Source: Maylandia zebra
Taxonomy: Eukaryota > Chordata > Actinopteri > Cichliformes > Cichlidae
DNA length: 64,000 nucleotides
NCBI RefSeq assembly: GCF_041146795.1
Contig: NC_135170.1
Location: 35,069,033 to 35,133,032, forward strand
Direction of reading: 5' to 3'
Below the pieces are notes generated by a model. That model made no database searches. It was not told the origin of the DNA and saw only the letters and a list, made by a program, of their open reading frames with translations. Made by a program: the position numbers and the translations under genes. Of the stretch, positions 1-10,904 are shown piece after piece. How positions within the stretch are numbered: the first letter of the stretch is position 1; each line of letters begins with the position of its first letter.

Positions 1-164
1 ATAGAGCTGATAACAATGGTCAGTGATCACTTTATTGTCCCCAATGGGAAATAGATTTGCAGCATGTCCACTCATCAAACAACACAGACATTTGAAAAAC
101 AAACAAACAGAACAGCCCAAGTTTTATGAAGAGCTACAAGAAAGTCCCATCCTCTAGTTCGCAG

Positions 165-1085
165 TGATCGGTCGCATCACTGGAGGGGACGAAGCCGCTT
201 ATAGGAGAGAGGTGTGATGGTCTGATGTCATGGTGTGAGGACAACATCTTCACCCTCAACACTAACAAGACAAAGAAGATGATAGTGGACACGAGGAAGA
301 AGAGGAGGCCTCACCAGCTGCTGTTTATCCGGGGCCTTGAAGTGCAGAGGATGAGCAGCTTTAGGTACCTGGGCGTCTACATCAGTGAGGACCTCACCTG
401 GACACCGAACACCACACAGCTGGTCAAGAAGGCTCAGCAGCGGCTGTATTTCCTGAGGAAATTTGGTATGTCGGCCAAGATCCTAAGCAGCTTCTACAGC
501 TGCACTGTGGAGAGCACACTGACCAGCTGCAGCGCTGCATGGTACGGCAGCACTGCTGCTATGGACCAAACGCCTGCAGAGAGTGATAACAACTGCGGAG
601 AAGATCATCAGGACCCCGCTGCCCTCTCTGCAGAGCATCAACCATCGCAGAGTCCAGAGGAGAGCTGCCTCCATCCTCAAAGACCCCACACCCCCCAACA
701 CGGACTGTTCACACTTCTGCCCTCGAGACGGAGGTTTAGGAGTGTGAAATCCAGAACATCCAGACTCAACAACTCCTTCTTCCCCACGGCCATCAGACTC
801 GTGAACAGCTGACCTATTTTCGAACAGTAATAATAATTTTTTGCACATCAGGCCATCCTGCATATTAAGCTACGGCTCTTTTGCACACATCTGTTTCAGA
901 ATTAAATATTTTTGTCTCCCTTTCTGTCTTCATTTATTTATTTGTACTATTTGTATTTTAGCTGTTCTATTTCTATTGCATATATTAATCGGCAGCAAAG
1001 AAAGAATTTCATTGCACAGAGAAATGTCTTTTTTATTCTTTGGACACATGACAATAAACACTTTGAATCTTTGAATCTTGAAGGA
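165..1085 (+). mobile_element. 5'-truncated L2/CR1-like LINE, end of reverse transcriptase plus 3' tail
   Basis: Translation from about 225 gives the C-terminal part of a teleost L2/CR1-type non-LTR reverse transcriptase. Recognisable segments include SWCEDNIFTLNTNKTK, YLGVYISEDLTW, a KKAQQRLYFLRK stretch and the closing SRLNNSFFPTAIRLVNS before the stop at about 812. Between about 560 and 690 the family-like reading (LQRVITTAEKIIRTPLPSLQ) lies in another forward frame, so two compensating indels have broken the ORF. The 3' end carries an AATAAA-like stretch and a short TTTGAATC duplication near 1055-1080, as in L2-type tails. There is no 5' half in the window. It is a dead copy; the superfamily is fairly sure, the exact family is not. 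Confidence 0.75.
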
Positions 1086-1303
1086 AATGCTGTGTGCGAC
1101 AGTGTTGGCAACAACAGCAGGTCTTCACTGCAGGCACTTCACCGACGACCTGAGGGAAGCAGCTGAAAATGTGACTTTTCATTCTAAGAGCCTGAGTCCG
1201 TTCGGTCCCGTGGCGAAGAGACAGATTACCGTACCAAACAACGCTACAAAACATTAGAACAGATTAAAAATGTATCATAATTTCAGATGAAACATAAAAA
1301 TAC

Positions 1304-1579
1304 CAGTCTTGGTCTGAGGTGGTTCGGGCATCTGACAAGGATGCCTCCTGGGCGCCTCCTGGGTGAGGTGTTCCAGGCATGTCCCACCGGGAGGAGGCCC
1401 CGGGGCAGACCCAGGACACGCTGGAGAGATTATATCTCTCGGCTGGCCTGGGAACGCCTTGGTATTCCCCCGGATAAGCTGGAGGAGGTGGCTGGGGAGA
1501 GGGAGGTCTGGACCTCTCTGCTTAGGCTGCTGCCCCCGCGACCCGGCCTCGGATAAAGCGGATAAAGATGGATGGATGG
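1304..1579 (+). mobile_element. 5'-truncated RTE (Rex3-like) LINE 3' fragment with target-site duplication
   Basis: One frame reads LRWFGHLTRMPPGRLLGEVF and then an RPRGRPRTRWRDYISRLAW segment, the familiar C-terminal end of many fish RTE-type reverse transcriptases. It closes at the stop near 1554. The element then ends in a GATG-type tail (GATGGATGGATGGA), as described for Rex3. The 12-mer ACATAAAAATAC sits directly before it (1292-1303) and directly after it (1580-1591), a convincing target-site duplication that fixes both ends. The copy is strongly 5'-truncated and cannot move itself. Confidence 0.75.
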
Positions 1580-1591
1580 ACATAAAAATAC

Positions 1592-3228
1592 TCAATTTCC
1601 TTACAAACACAGCCGTTGTTGGACCTTTTTTTGTAGCAGCAAACTGTGACTCAAAGGGCAGAACATCAAAAACTACCCTCCAAATACTTGTAACTGTCCA
1701 CCAGTTCAATGGCTGCTGGCACTGTTTACTATTGTTAGTGCAGGATGGGGCCTGACCCCCTGGAGTCAGTGGCCATGTCTTCAGTTTTCAGGGTGTTGAT
1801 CTTTAAAAATGACGCCAAGAAGCAAACTCATCCACAGCCACATGACTTACAATGACTGTTATCATGTGTACTTTGACAGTCATTCTATTACAGAATATAG
1901 AGCAGAGGAGAGAGACAACATCACTGTGATGAACCAGTAGAGTATATACAAGGCCTGTATGCAAATATCAGTGGAAGCTCTTCCACCTGCTGCAGAATCT
2001 CCTCCCTGATGTTCATCTCTAGAGACGTTAAAGCAGCAGGCCTGAAATCATTTAGTGATGTGGGGTTTGTAGTCTTTACAACTGGAGCATTTTCTAAACC
2101 TCTGGAACCTTTTGCTTCTGGAGTGATAAGACAAAGATATAAGAAAAGGTAAAGTAAAAATCTGTCAGCTCATTGGCCAACTGAAAACCAGGAGACTTCT
2201 TTCTTAGTACTGCTGCACATACACGACCCATATGAAGTGGAGATGTGACTGAGCTGCAGCAGACAGACTCAACCTGAGTCCAAACCTTCGGTGAGTCTGG
2301 GTAAAACAAATAAAGTGAATATATCTTCTTATCTGCACGCTCGCTTTGGCCCAGGCCACAGTTTCCTGCTCAGCTAGCTCAATCTGACTATTCTGGACTT
2401 TTCAGACTCTGCTCGTATCTTTATTAAATTCACAGTAATCTTCCATCTGCTTCTCAATTTCTGTGCTTGACTTTTCCACTTTGGTGCTATTTCACATCCC
2501 TGCTCTCCTGTATATGAAGAAACCTCCAAACTAACTCTTAGGGTCCAGTCGTCAGTTTGTCAGTTTTTATGAACTTTAGTGTAAATTCTTTATATTTTCC
2601 TTCATTTAAAAATTCTTTTTTTTTTTTTTGGATTAATTTAAAGTAATGCCTGCTGTCATGTCCAGGGGGCGCTGTGGCTCTACAGTAATCACTGCCACAT
2701 GGATGAACTTGTTAGTCACTCACATGAATCTACTCATTTAAATTCTGTTATGAATTTTTTTCATGTTCACACGTTTTCAGATCTTCACTATGACTCCAGG
2801 TTTAATGTGCTGTAGATGACGATTTCATGCTGTCATTCAGAATCAAAAGACTCAAAAAGGACACTTGTAGCAGGCACCGCCCATCCAGCCAGATTCCTGC
2901 TGTATTTTCTGCTGCAGGCTGTCTTATGTTTACACAACATAAACCAGTTTACCGGAATAACATATTTCCCATAAATGTGATCACTGTAACTTTAAGGTTA
3001 CTGCTAACTTTGTATTTACACTTTCAAATGTCTCGGAGTATTTTTTAAGCTAAAAAAGCAAACCCATGCCTCCTAAAAAGAGCAAGATCCCCAACAAATC
3101 CCCTTTTGTTTTTTGGGGGCTATTTTATGTCCTCTTTGCTATTAAAAAAAATCTTTATAGGCAATTTTTCCCTTTTTGTGTTGTTTTGCTTGGATTTTTG
3201 AACATCTTTGTTTCTTTTTTATACTGGT
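1592..3228. other. intergenic, no gene recognised
   Basis: I see no exon-like ORF, splice pattern or conserved protein segment on either strand. The stretch is AT-rich with short T-runs (about 2617-2630). The few short open frames look random. Confidence 0.6.
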
Positions 3229-3432
3229 GGTGGTCAGAGGGCCCGGTGGCGCCTGTGTCCGGCAGCCTCGCCTCTGTCAGTGCGCCCCAAGGCAGCTGTG
3301 GCTACAACGTAGCTGCCATCGCCAGTGTGTGAATGTGTGTGTGAATGGGTGAATGACTGAATGCAGTGTAAAGCGCTTTGGGGTCCTTAAGGACTAGAAA
3401 AGCGCTATACAAATGCAGACCATTTACCATTT
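3229..3432 (+). repeat. SINE-like interspersed repeat with fish-type 3' tail
   Basis: The 3' half contains TGTGTGAATGGGTGAATGAC, then GTAAAGCGCTTTGGGGTCC and AGCGCTATACAAATGCAG, ending in CCATTTACCATT. The same tail occurs on the minus strand at 42389-42620, so it is repeated within the window. The 5' body here is GC-rich and does not show the clear tRNA-like boxes seen in the other copy. It is either a degraded relative or a different element sharing the tail. Confidence 0.6.
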
Positions 3433-3775
3433 TTTTGATTTTACATTTTTTAAGATCATTATATTTTTTAGTTTTGTCATCTCTGTGGTCAATCACTTGG
3501 GAGGATTCAGTGCATTTAGGCACTTTGCTGTTAATGAATATATGAACGTTTACCTTTTTGAATAAAGTATGAAAAGTCTCTTCCAGTTAGAACTTTTTCC
3601 TTCCCACTGTCACCAAGTCCTTCTTCACTGATGGGGTCTTCTCACTAAGATAGTAGGCTCTACCTTACACTAAAAATGTTTTAATATGAATAAATATTGA
3701 ACGGATGTTACCGAGATAACAATATCCAGTTTGAAAAAGGAGACAGGGAGGCAAAGTTGACAATAGAATAAAGGT

Positions 3776-3781
3776 TTTATT
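3776..3781 (-). promoter_or_regulatory. candidate polyadenylation signal of the Gig2-like gene
   Basis: The minus strand reads AATAAA about 100 bases beyond the stop codon at 3880-3882, a normal distance for a short vertebrate 3' UTR. Confidence 0.55.
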
Positions 3782-3879
3782 AATAAATAAACAAAAAAGA
3801 CACATAAGCCTGTATTTTACCCCAAAAGAAAGAAACACACAAAAAAATAAGTGTCGTTCAAAGGCTACATGAACCAAGC

Positions 3880-4315
3880 TCAGTCTTTATGACCAGCACG
3901 ACCACGGCCAGCACGGCCAGCACCACCACGACCAGAACCAGCACGGCCAGAACCAGCATGGCCAGCACCACCACGACCAGAACCAGCACGGCCAGCACCA
4001 CCACGACCAGAACCAGCACGGCCAGAACCAGCATGGCCAGCACCACCACGGCCAGCACCACCACGACCAGCACCAGCACGGCCAGAACCACCACGGCCAG
4101 CACCACCACGGCCAGCACCACCACGGCCAGAACCAGCATGGCCAGCACCACCACGACCAGCACCAGCACGGCCAGCACCACCACGACCAGCACCAGCACG
4201 GCCAGAACCACCACGGCCAGCACCACCACGACCAGCACCACCACGACCGCCTTCACTATCAGAATTGCTGTCTGGCATTGGTGCGCTCCACCCCATGGCC
4301 TGAAATCCTGCTGGA
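3880..4315 (-). CDS. Gig2-like terminal exon encoding the RG-rich tail
   Basis: This 436-nt exon follows a 103-bp intron. The acceptor is ATGTGTCATTGTAG with only a moderate pyrimidine tract. The phase-2 join is exact and leaves 145 codons free of stops. It encodes an acidic/Ser linker (PDSNSDSE) and then the pentapeptide array. Support is splice signals, phase and a following poly(A) signal; no homology supports the tail itself. Confidence 0.6.
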
Positions 4316-4999
4316 CTACAATGACACATACAAAACTCAATGTCTTTTTTTTTACATTAAAATATATAAAACGCTTCCAAATATGCAAAATACAACAATA
4401 ACTGCTTGTGGAATTTACCTGTAGTGCATCCATGCACACCATGCATCATAATCATCATCATAATCATATGAGTAGGGATCTGGGAGGTCTGGGAGTGAGT
4501 AAGTTAATTCTCTCATCGAGATCGGTCTTGAACCAGCTCGAGAATCCCTGACAGGTTTTGGTTTGATGGTCTCAAGGATTGTGATTCGCTTGGGATCCCA
4601 GACACAATTCTCCTCCAGGCCGCTCTTCACCATCCCACACTTGGGCGGCACCCAGGCGGTGTCGTATCCGTGGTCATGCCAGGTCATCTGAAGTGGGTGG
4701 TTCTTATAATCTATGCGTTTAACCTTTCTCACGTTGACCCTAACCTTAATGATAACCCTGTCATGCTCAGGGTGTTTGATGGGATAGCGACTCGCTTTAT
4801 CCAGGTCTCTGCTGAGGTAAACGCCCTGACCGAGCATCCCGCCTGAAGACTGGCGAAAACCTGACTTCTGGATCGATGAAACATTTGCCCTTTTTGTGCC
4901 ATGGTACATGACATAGGTTTTACCATCTTCTGGTCCTTCACAGTCCACTCGAACTACCCCAGAAGGAAGACCGTCATCTTCAGCCCACTCAATGCTCAT
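3880..4999 (-). CDS. Gig2-like protein: PARP-like domain plus RG-rich repeat tail (two coding exons)
   Basis: Exon 1 (ATG at 4999 down to 4419) and exon 2 (4315 down to 3880) join at a GTAAAT donor and a TAG acceptor, phase 2, to give 338 aa. Residues about 25-145 match fish Gig2 (grass carp reovirus-induced gene 2), a small family related to PARP domains: VMYHGTKRANV (27-ish on), SGGMLGQGVYLSRDLDKASR, HDHGYDTAWVPPKCGM and CVWDPKRITIL. H33, Y61 and E130 are candidates for a PARP H-Y-E triad, judged by eye. Residues 170-190 are rich in Asp and Tyr. After the junction come PAGFQAMGWSAPMPDSNSDS and about 23 pentapeptides of form G-[RH]-[GA]-G-[AS], ending HKD-stop. Known Gig2 genes are interferon-inducible and antiviral; a role here is inferred from family only. 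If the intron is not removed, the protein stops at 194 aa (stop at 4415-4417). Confidence 0.75.
3889..4251. repeat. 15-bp minisatellite inside the Gig2-like terminal exon
   Basis: About 23-24 tandem copies of a 15-bp unit (plus-strand form GGCCAGCACCACCAC and variants with GACCAG, CAGCACG or CAGCATG). The unit length is a multiple of three, so copy-number change keeps the frame. Variant units recur in blocks, which suggests duplication of several units at a time. Confidence 0.9.
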
Positions 5000-5020
5000 T
5001 TTTTATTTCAGTCAGTGTCC
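4419..5020 (-). CDS. Gig2-like exon with start codon and PARP-like domain
   Basis: Bases 5000-5020 are 5' UTR after a CTTCCTGCAG acceptor, which implies an upstream non-coding exon not located here. Coding runs 4999-4419 (581 nt, ending phase 2) and holds the whole PARP-like domain. The donor overlaps the codon before the in-frame TAA. Confidence 0.75.
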
Positions 5021-5098
5021 CTGCAGGAAGAAGAATCATTATGATGAGGATATCATCAAATTAAGACAAAAACAGGGTAAGGGTTACCGTTCAAAAAG

Positions 5099-5100
5099 GC

Positions 5101-5131
<31 letters not shown>

Positions 5132-5140
5132 CATTATTAT
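5099..5140. repeat. (TTA)n microsatellite
   Basis: About 13-14 TTA units with one interrupted unit, directly upstream of the Gig2-like coding exon's 5' acceptor region. Confidence 0.9.
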
Positions 5141-5390
5141 ATGTCAAGTAATTTAAAGGTGTGTCCAGAAAAGCAATTTGAATTTACTTTAAATTAATTT
5201 TTAAGTAAAGTTAATCTTAAATAATTTCCAGTCCAAACATATGGAATAAAAATCCACATATACAGTAATATACTAAGAAAAAAAATGGAAAACATGAATC
5301 TTAAAAAGACAGAAACAAAAACACTTGATTCATTTCAGTTGGAGTTTGGCTTTATGATGTCAACATAAAGCCAACAGAAAATAATGATAA

Positions 5391-5391
5391 A

Positions 5392-5430
<39 letters not shown>

Positions 5431-5431
5431 A
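5391..5431. repeat. compound (TA)n(AAT)n microsatellite
   Basis: About nine TA units run straight into about eight AAT units. Confidence 0.9.
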
Positions 5432-8400
5432 ATGCAAATCTCAATAAATCCAACAACTGTCCCCCCAATTTTAAAATATCATAAGATGAATATATTCTAT
5501 ATATTATTTAACACAGTTGGGTAGATACCAAGTATACCAGTGTTGGTATCTTAGTGCAGATAAAAATGAGACCTCTAAGTGGAGCCTCACTGGAGGCCAA
5601 GGTAATACCATCCAGTCAGTATCTGCTTAGACACCAGGTTTCTGAGGGTTATTCGCAGGAAGTACAATAACAGTTAAATCAGAATTTAGAAGCAGAAAAA
5701 ATAGTGGTCATCTAGACCTTTATGTCTTTAAGACAGGCCTGGGTATGTCGTATGTATTATTGTAATAAGCAGCACCTAAAATAAAAAGCACTGGTCCCAA
5801 CCCAAGAACCATGTGCAACTCTGTGACTACGTTTTGTGGGTGAAGAAGACAGACGAGAATATTTACATGAAAAATTACTAGAATCTACTAGAACCTATTA
5901 GAAATTATCCAAACAGGTGCATTGCATTTTCTTCAGCACCAACACCCACAGTACAAAGTACTCGACTGTCTGCAGAGGAATATTATGGTCACTGGTACTG
6001 AACGCTGCCTAGCAGGACAGGTCCAGAGAGTGCACTGTCAGAGGCTTTCAGAGGGTCATTGGTAACCTTCACTAATGTTGTTTGTGTTCTCTGATAATCT
6101 CTAAATAATGACTGAAACTCTAGAAATAAACAATTCATCTGAAAGAGTCACAAAGCTGATTAGTCAATAAGCAGCTAACTGGACTTTAATTGGCACTTTA
6201 TGTACACAGAACTATCTGTGAAAATCTAGACTTTGAGGAAAAACGTACGTCTCTCTCCAGGTTCATCCAAAAGTGCAGCCTGTGTCTCAGTCTGCTTCGT
6301 TTAAATAACAATGTTCAGCCTTCAGGAGGAAGTACCATGAATAGAAATCCTTCTATCAGCTGTTTCACATTCTGCACATTGTTATGTCCTTCACTTTAGA
6401 TTGTAGATGATGTTATTTATTGGGAGTGGTCTGTACAGGAGTTATCATAGGTTTCAGTCCTGAGAACCAACTGCACACCACCCAGGGCCTATCAGACAAA
6501 ACGGGGCTTACGAGAACTTTCTTTTCCTCCACGAAAGATTTATGATCAGCACAAATTTGCCTTTTCAAAATGTACATTTTCCTATAGGTCTGTAAGACGA
6601 ATTACAGGCAGTCAGAAATATCAGAAGGACATGTGCAGACGGGAATCACCTGTCCAACTACATTCCTACCAGTATTAAAGTTTCCATTGCTCTGCTGTGT
6701 CCTCTCTTACATTTCTCATCACATAAAACATCTTATGGGAATATGGCTGACATGCTGTTAGGCCTGGACTTTTGGAAAATGGCACACGTTTGTAATTTTG
6801 CCTCTGTACACAACCACAGTGGATTTTAAATCCAGTCAAGATTTTTAAAAATCAAGATCTGAGTCAAATTAAAGTGCACGCCCACAGCAAACTGCAAAAG
6901 TAACCTCGAGGCAAAGACATGGAATATTCTTCAATCGCCAAATACACCCAATAAATGCACTTTGAATGAAGCAGGAGTTGAAAATGCTGTTTCTTCTTTA
7001 AGGTGACGAACAGGGAGCAGGAGAAGCAGATCTAAAGGGAGGACGGGGAATAAAAATCATTGGCCCGTTGTTTTGTTTCTCAGTAACACAGCCACCTGTT
7101 AGCTTGTTCAACCGGTTTTAAATCCAAGTTTCACTTTTGTTTCAGGTCTTGTACATTTTCTTGTAAGTCACACGTCATGGTATTCATGAGGTGTGGTTAG
7201 CAGAACAGCAGGTCCCACATCCATGTTTTTGACAGGAGACCACAAAGATATATAGTTATACGGCCTTTCCCTAGAAAGAAAAGGTGTTGTTTAATTATGA
7301 TTTTTACCCTGCTGCTAGAGGAGAAGTCAACATATTCTCTTTTACAAAGTTGATAACGACCTTCATGTACCTGTCAGGGTTACTGTGAGAAGGAAAGGAT
7401 GTCCTGATAATAATCCATTTGTTTCTTAGTGCTGAATCCAGATGTTGTCCAGATGTCACCACACAATTGATCCATAAATGATTCACGTGTGCCTAAATCC
7501 TCAGTCAAGGCCAAATGTGAACCAGAGGAAACTGCAGGTGGGGCTATGTTTAGGTTGAACATGCTGGCACTCAGATAATGAAAGCAGTAACAAATATTAC
7601 TTAAATATCATGTCGAAAATCAGGTTTGACTCCTACTATATGCTCATTCAAAAACCAAAATTTGACCAGCTGTACTGGGGCTGCCTTATAAAAGAAAACT
7701 GTGGAACAGCAGTGAAAAAACTCCAGTGTGATCACGGTGACAGAAACAGAGACAAAGTAGCAAAATGTTCATATCGATGCTATCAACAGGGTTTCAGTGC
7801 TGGGTCGATACTTTGTTTCTATCGTCTAAGATCAGCACTGAAAATGATCCATTATTTTTTAAGTGAAAAAAATATACGTCAAACAGGAACTGTGAAAAAT
7901 GTCACAACTTTTCAGCGTTCCCCGTTACGTCTATTTTATTTAACGTCTATAGCACATTTAAACAACAGAAGCTGGCCTAAAGTGTTTTAGACACAGACAC
8001 ATTTCTGTTCCAGGTCTCAAACAATCTGTTTAATTATGTACATGAAAGCTGAAAGATGTGTTCACTGTGTTATTTATGGCAGAAAGTGAAAATCACAGTG
8101 ATTTAGTGATCATTCAAATGTGTTGATGATGATTCACCTCATAAATCATGAAACACTGCTCTCCTCTATAAAGCTCCCTTTATTTATTTGGTATCACACA
8201 GCATTACAATTCAGGCAAAGTTGTTGGTATTTTTCCTCGAAAAGTAATAAAAATATCAGTTTATAATTTTGCAGTGTGTGGTTTCATGGGGGGGGGGGGG
8301 GCAACAACGGCTTTCTGCTCCTGTCTACAGAAATGCAGCTCCGGCCCTGCAGAGGTGTCGCTTCACAATCAGATTCAGAACATTTTATTAATCCCAGAGG

Positions 8401-8699
8401 AAATTATGTGGTTACAGTCGGTCCAAGACAATAAGAACAGCAACAGGCTGTATATACGATATATTACAACGTTACAAAATATAAGAAACAGCTCCAATGT
8501 ATATTTATAATTAAGATATTTGCGTATCCAGAAAATTACAGACATTTTACTGTAAAACTTCACTGCAGCATGTGATGAAGGGTGCAGCTACTGGATGGGG
8601 GAGTCGTACAGATATGTATCCACAGGCAGGAAGGATTTCCTGAGTCGTTCACTGGTGCATTCGGGGAATCTCAGACTTTCTCTGAACTACTGACGTTAA

Positions 8700-8911
8700 A
8701 TGGCCGCATGAGGGCCTCTGCGTCCTCTTCACCGCCTCCAAAACTCTCTCCTCATTTCGAGTCTGTGCCAAATTCCCTCCTCCTCCTGCTGCTCTCTGCC
8801 AGCCAGTAGCAGCTCTCTGGCCGCAGAGGGGAGCATTCACACCCCGCTGTCGGCGTTTAGCGGATGGAGCTCTCAGTCTGAGTCTGACCCGGAGGGAGGG
8901 AGGAGGAGAAG
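8700..8911 (+). promoter_or_regulatory. xylt1 proximal promoter / 5' UTR region
   Basis: GC content and CpG density rise sharply here and continue through exon 1, in contrast to the AT-rich flank. The last stretch before the ATG is purine-rich (GGAGGGAGGGAGGAGGAGAA). No TATA box is evident. The exact start site cannot be placed from sequence alone. Confidence 0.45.
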
Positions 8912-9196
8912 ATGAACGGTAACCCGTGCGCCCGCAGGCTGGCCCGGCGCTCCAGGTCCGCGCTGCTGCTGGTCGCTGCTCTGGCCGTCCTGCTGGTCCA
9001 GACTCTCATCGTGTGGAACTTCAGCAGCCTGGACTCCACCGGTGGGGACGGAGGCGCCAGGAGCCGGGAGAAGAGAGAGGACCGGACCGGGGGGTTCAAC
9101 AAAGCCGACATGGAGCACCCGCGGAAGGGGCTGCAGAAGAGGGGCGACCCGCCGCCGCTGGTCGGGAAGGCGGCCGATCAGCAGCAGCTGCAGGCG
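8912..9196 (+). CDS. xylt1: xylt1 coding exon 1
   Basis: Residues 1-95: N-terminus, signal anchor and start of the stem. The donor is GCG|GTGGGT, phase 0. Without splicing the frame stays open to 9343, so the exon end rests on phase and homology. Confidence 0.85.
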
Positions 9197-10849
9197 GTGG
9201 GTTTGACTGATGTGCCCTTCACGAGGCGCTTTAATCAGATTTTTACACGCGTGTTTTCGGGGAATGAGCCGAAGGAAGCCGCATGGCAGCCACGGAGAAG
9301 ATGCTGCAGCTGCTGCCTGTTGTTTTGGCTTTCCCGTCAATAGTTTGCCCGCTTTCGTCAGGGAGATGGGTCTGTAGGCCAAACTTAATTTAAAAAACAG
9401 CCAATTTAAGGTGTCGATTATTGGTGGCTGTGGCAGGTTAACTGCGCCACCTTCTCATTCGTAGCTACAGTTGAAAAACGTATCAGCACCAGGTAATCAA
9501 TTCATCACTTTAAGCTGTGAGCCTCAGACAGTTTCCATTAACGCTTCATAACAGCTGATTGCTGTGACAATGAAATGAAAACTACGGGTGACCACGCGCT
9601 TTATTCATTGTAAGACCAATGCCGAATTAAAGATCACGCAGACATTTAAAAAGAAATGCCCCCAGTCTTGTTCAAAAATCTAATTTTAAGGGTCGACAAC
9701 CGAGAAAATGTGCAAATGGCTGTTTTTGTTGTTGGAGTTTGGTTTGGCAGCGTCTCACGTTTTAAACGTCATTTGTGTTACTTTCAGCGTGAAAGGTCAC
9801 CGTGTTTTTATGAATCTGTTCATTCTGCAGTCCCGTTTAAATCTCTGGTACTTTGGTGTTTTTGCACAGAATGAGGTTTGGGCCTGAAATGCTCCTCGGT
9901 TTAGGTGTTTGCGGTTTCCTTGGTAAATTTAAAGAATTGTGCTGACACTTGAGGAATTTAGGAAATGATTAAGCCAGTTTTGGTTAAGAGAAGTTGCTCC
10001 CCTGTAATATCGGCTTATGAAATATGTTTATAAAGGGAACAATAACATTTAATATTAAGTTAGAGGTAAAATGAACACTTTTACTCCTTGAAGCAACTTT
10101 TTGGGTGTGAGGTTTTAAAATTAAACGGGTCCTCAAATTAAGCTCCCTTTCCCTCATAAATTTTAATCACATTTGAGGAAATTAGTTAACAATTTTTATT
10201 GGTGGAAACTGGTTTTGTGTGTAAAACTTGGTAATTATGACAAAGACACAGCTCATCAAGTGAAAGCTTTGGTGATGGCGTCCATTCTTGCAACAATAAA
10301 ACTTTGTGTAATTTTTTCATCATATTTTGATAAACTGTTTCATTTCAAGCTCTAACACCTATTTTAGTGTCATGTAATTTTGCACAGAATCAGTAGTTCT
10401 TAGAGGAAAATGTTCTAAGCTTGGATTTTGGGAGGTTTCCTTACTAAAATTAAAGGATTGTTGCGACACTTAAGAAACTAGGAAAACAGATTTAACCTTG
10501 TGTTATTAATGGAAGTCGGTCTGCTCTGACATTAAGTTGTAAAATCACTTTTACAAATGAGGCTTTGTGTAGAATTTCTTTAGCAAACCTGTAGTTAAGT
10601 TTGACCCGAAAGCTAAACTTTAAAGCAGTTTTACCTTAAAGGCAAAAACCAAAAATCTCTATTTTAATAATTTTCTGTCTTCTCACATTCATAGTTAGAT
10701 TTCCATCTTCATCTCCACGTGAATGCTCCACAGCTCATTTCAGGCACAGCACAGTACTCACTATCATCCTGCTGAGATTCCTGTGTTTGTATGTTCAGAA
10801 AAACCTGTTGGGATCCAGCTGTTCTCACATGTTTTAATGGCATGGATGT

Positions 10850-10904
<55 letters not shown>

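Larger units (their letters stand above)
5021..8911. other. intergenic region between the Gig2-like gene and xylt1
   Basis: It must contain the promoter and first exon of the Gig2-like gene (minus) and the 5' flank of xylt1 (plus). No protein-coding exon is recognised. It holds a TTA array (5099-5140), TA and AAT arrays (5391-5431) and a G-run (8288-8301). From about 8700 the sequence becomes GC- and CpG-richer towards xylt1 exon 1. Confidence 0.55.

Noticed and set aside
3858..4442. Minus-strand open frame rich in Val/Ala/Leu across the minisatellite, and a Thr/Ser-rich frame on the plus strand
   Set aside because: Both are alternative-frame readings of the 15-bp array. The repeat unit lacks stops in several frames. 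Neither has a sensible start, domain or splice context.
6518..6527. GGAAAAGAAA on the minus strand, matching an ETS-IRF composite pattern, 1.5 kb upstream of the Gig2-like ATG
   Set aside because: A single short match in several kb is expected by chance. No strong ISRE was seen, and the gene's true start site is unknown.
7610..7990. 126-codon plus-strand frame between the Gig2-like gene and xylt1
   Set aside because: No recognisable motif, no splice or promoter context, and AT-rich random-looking composition.
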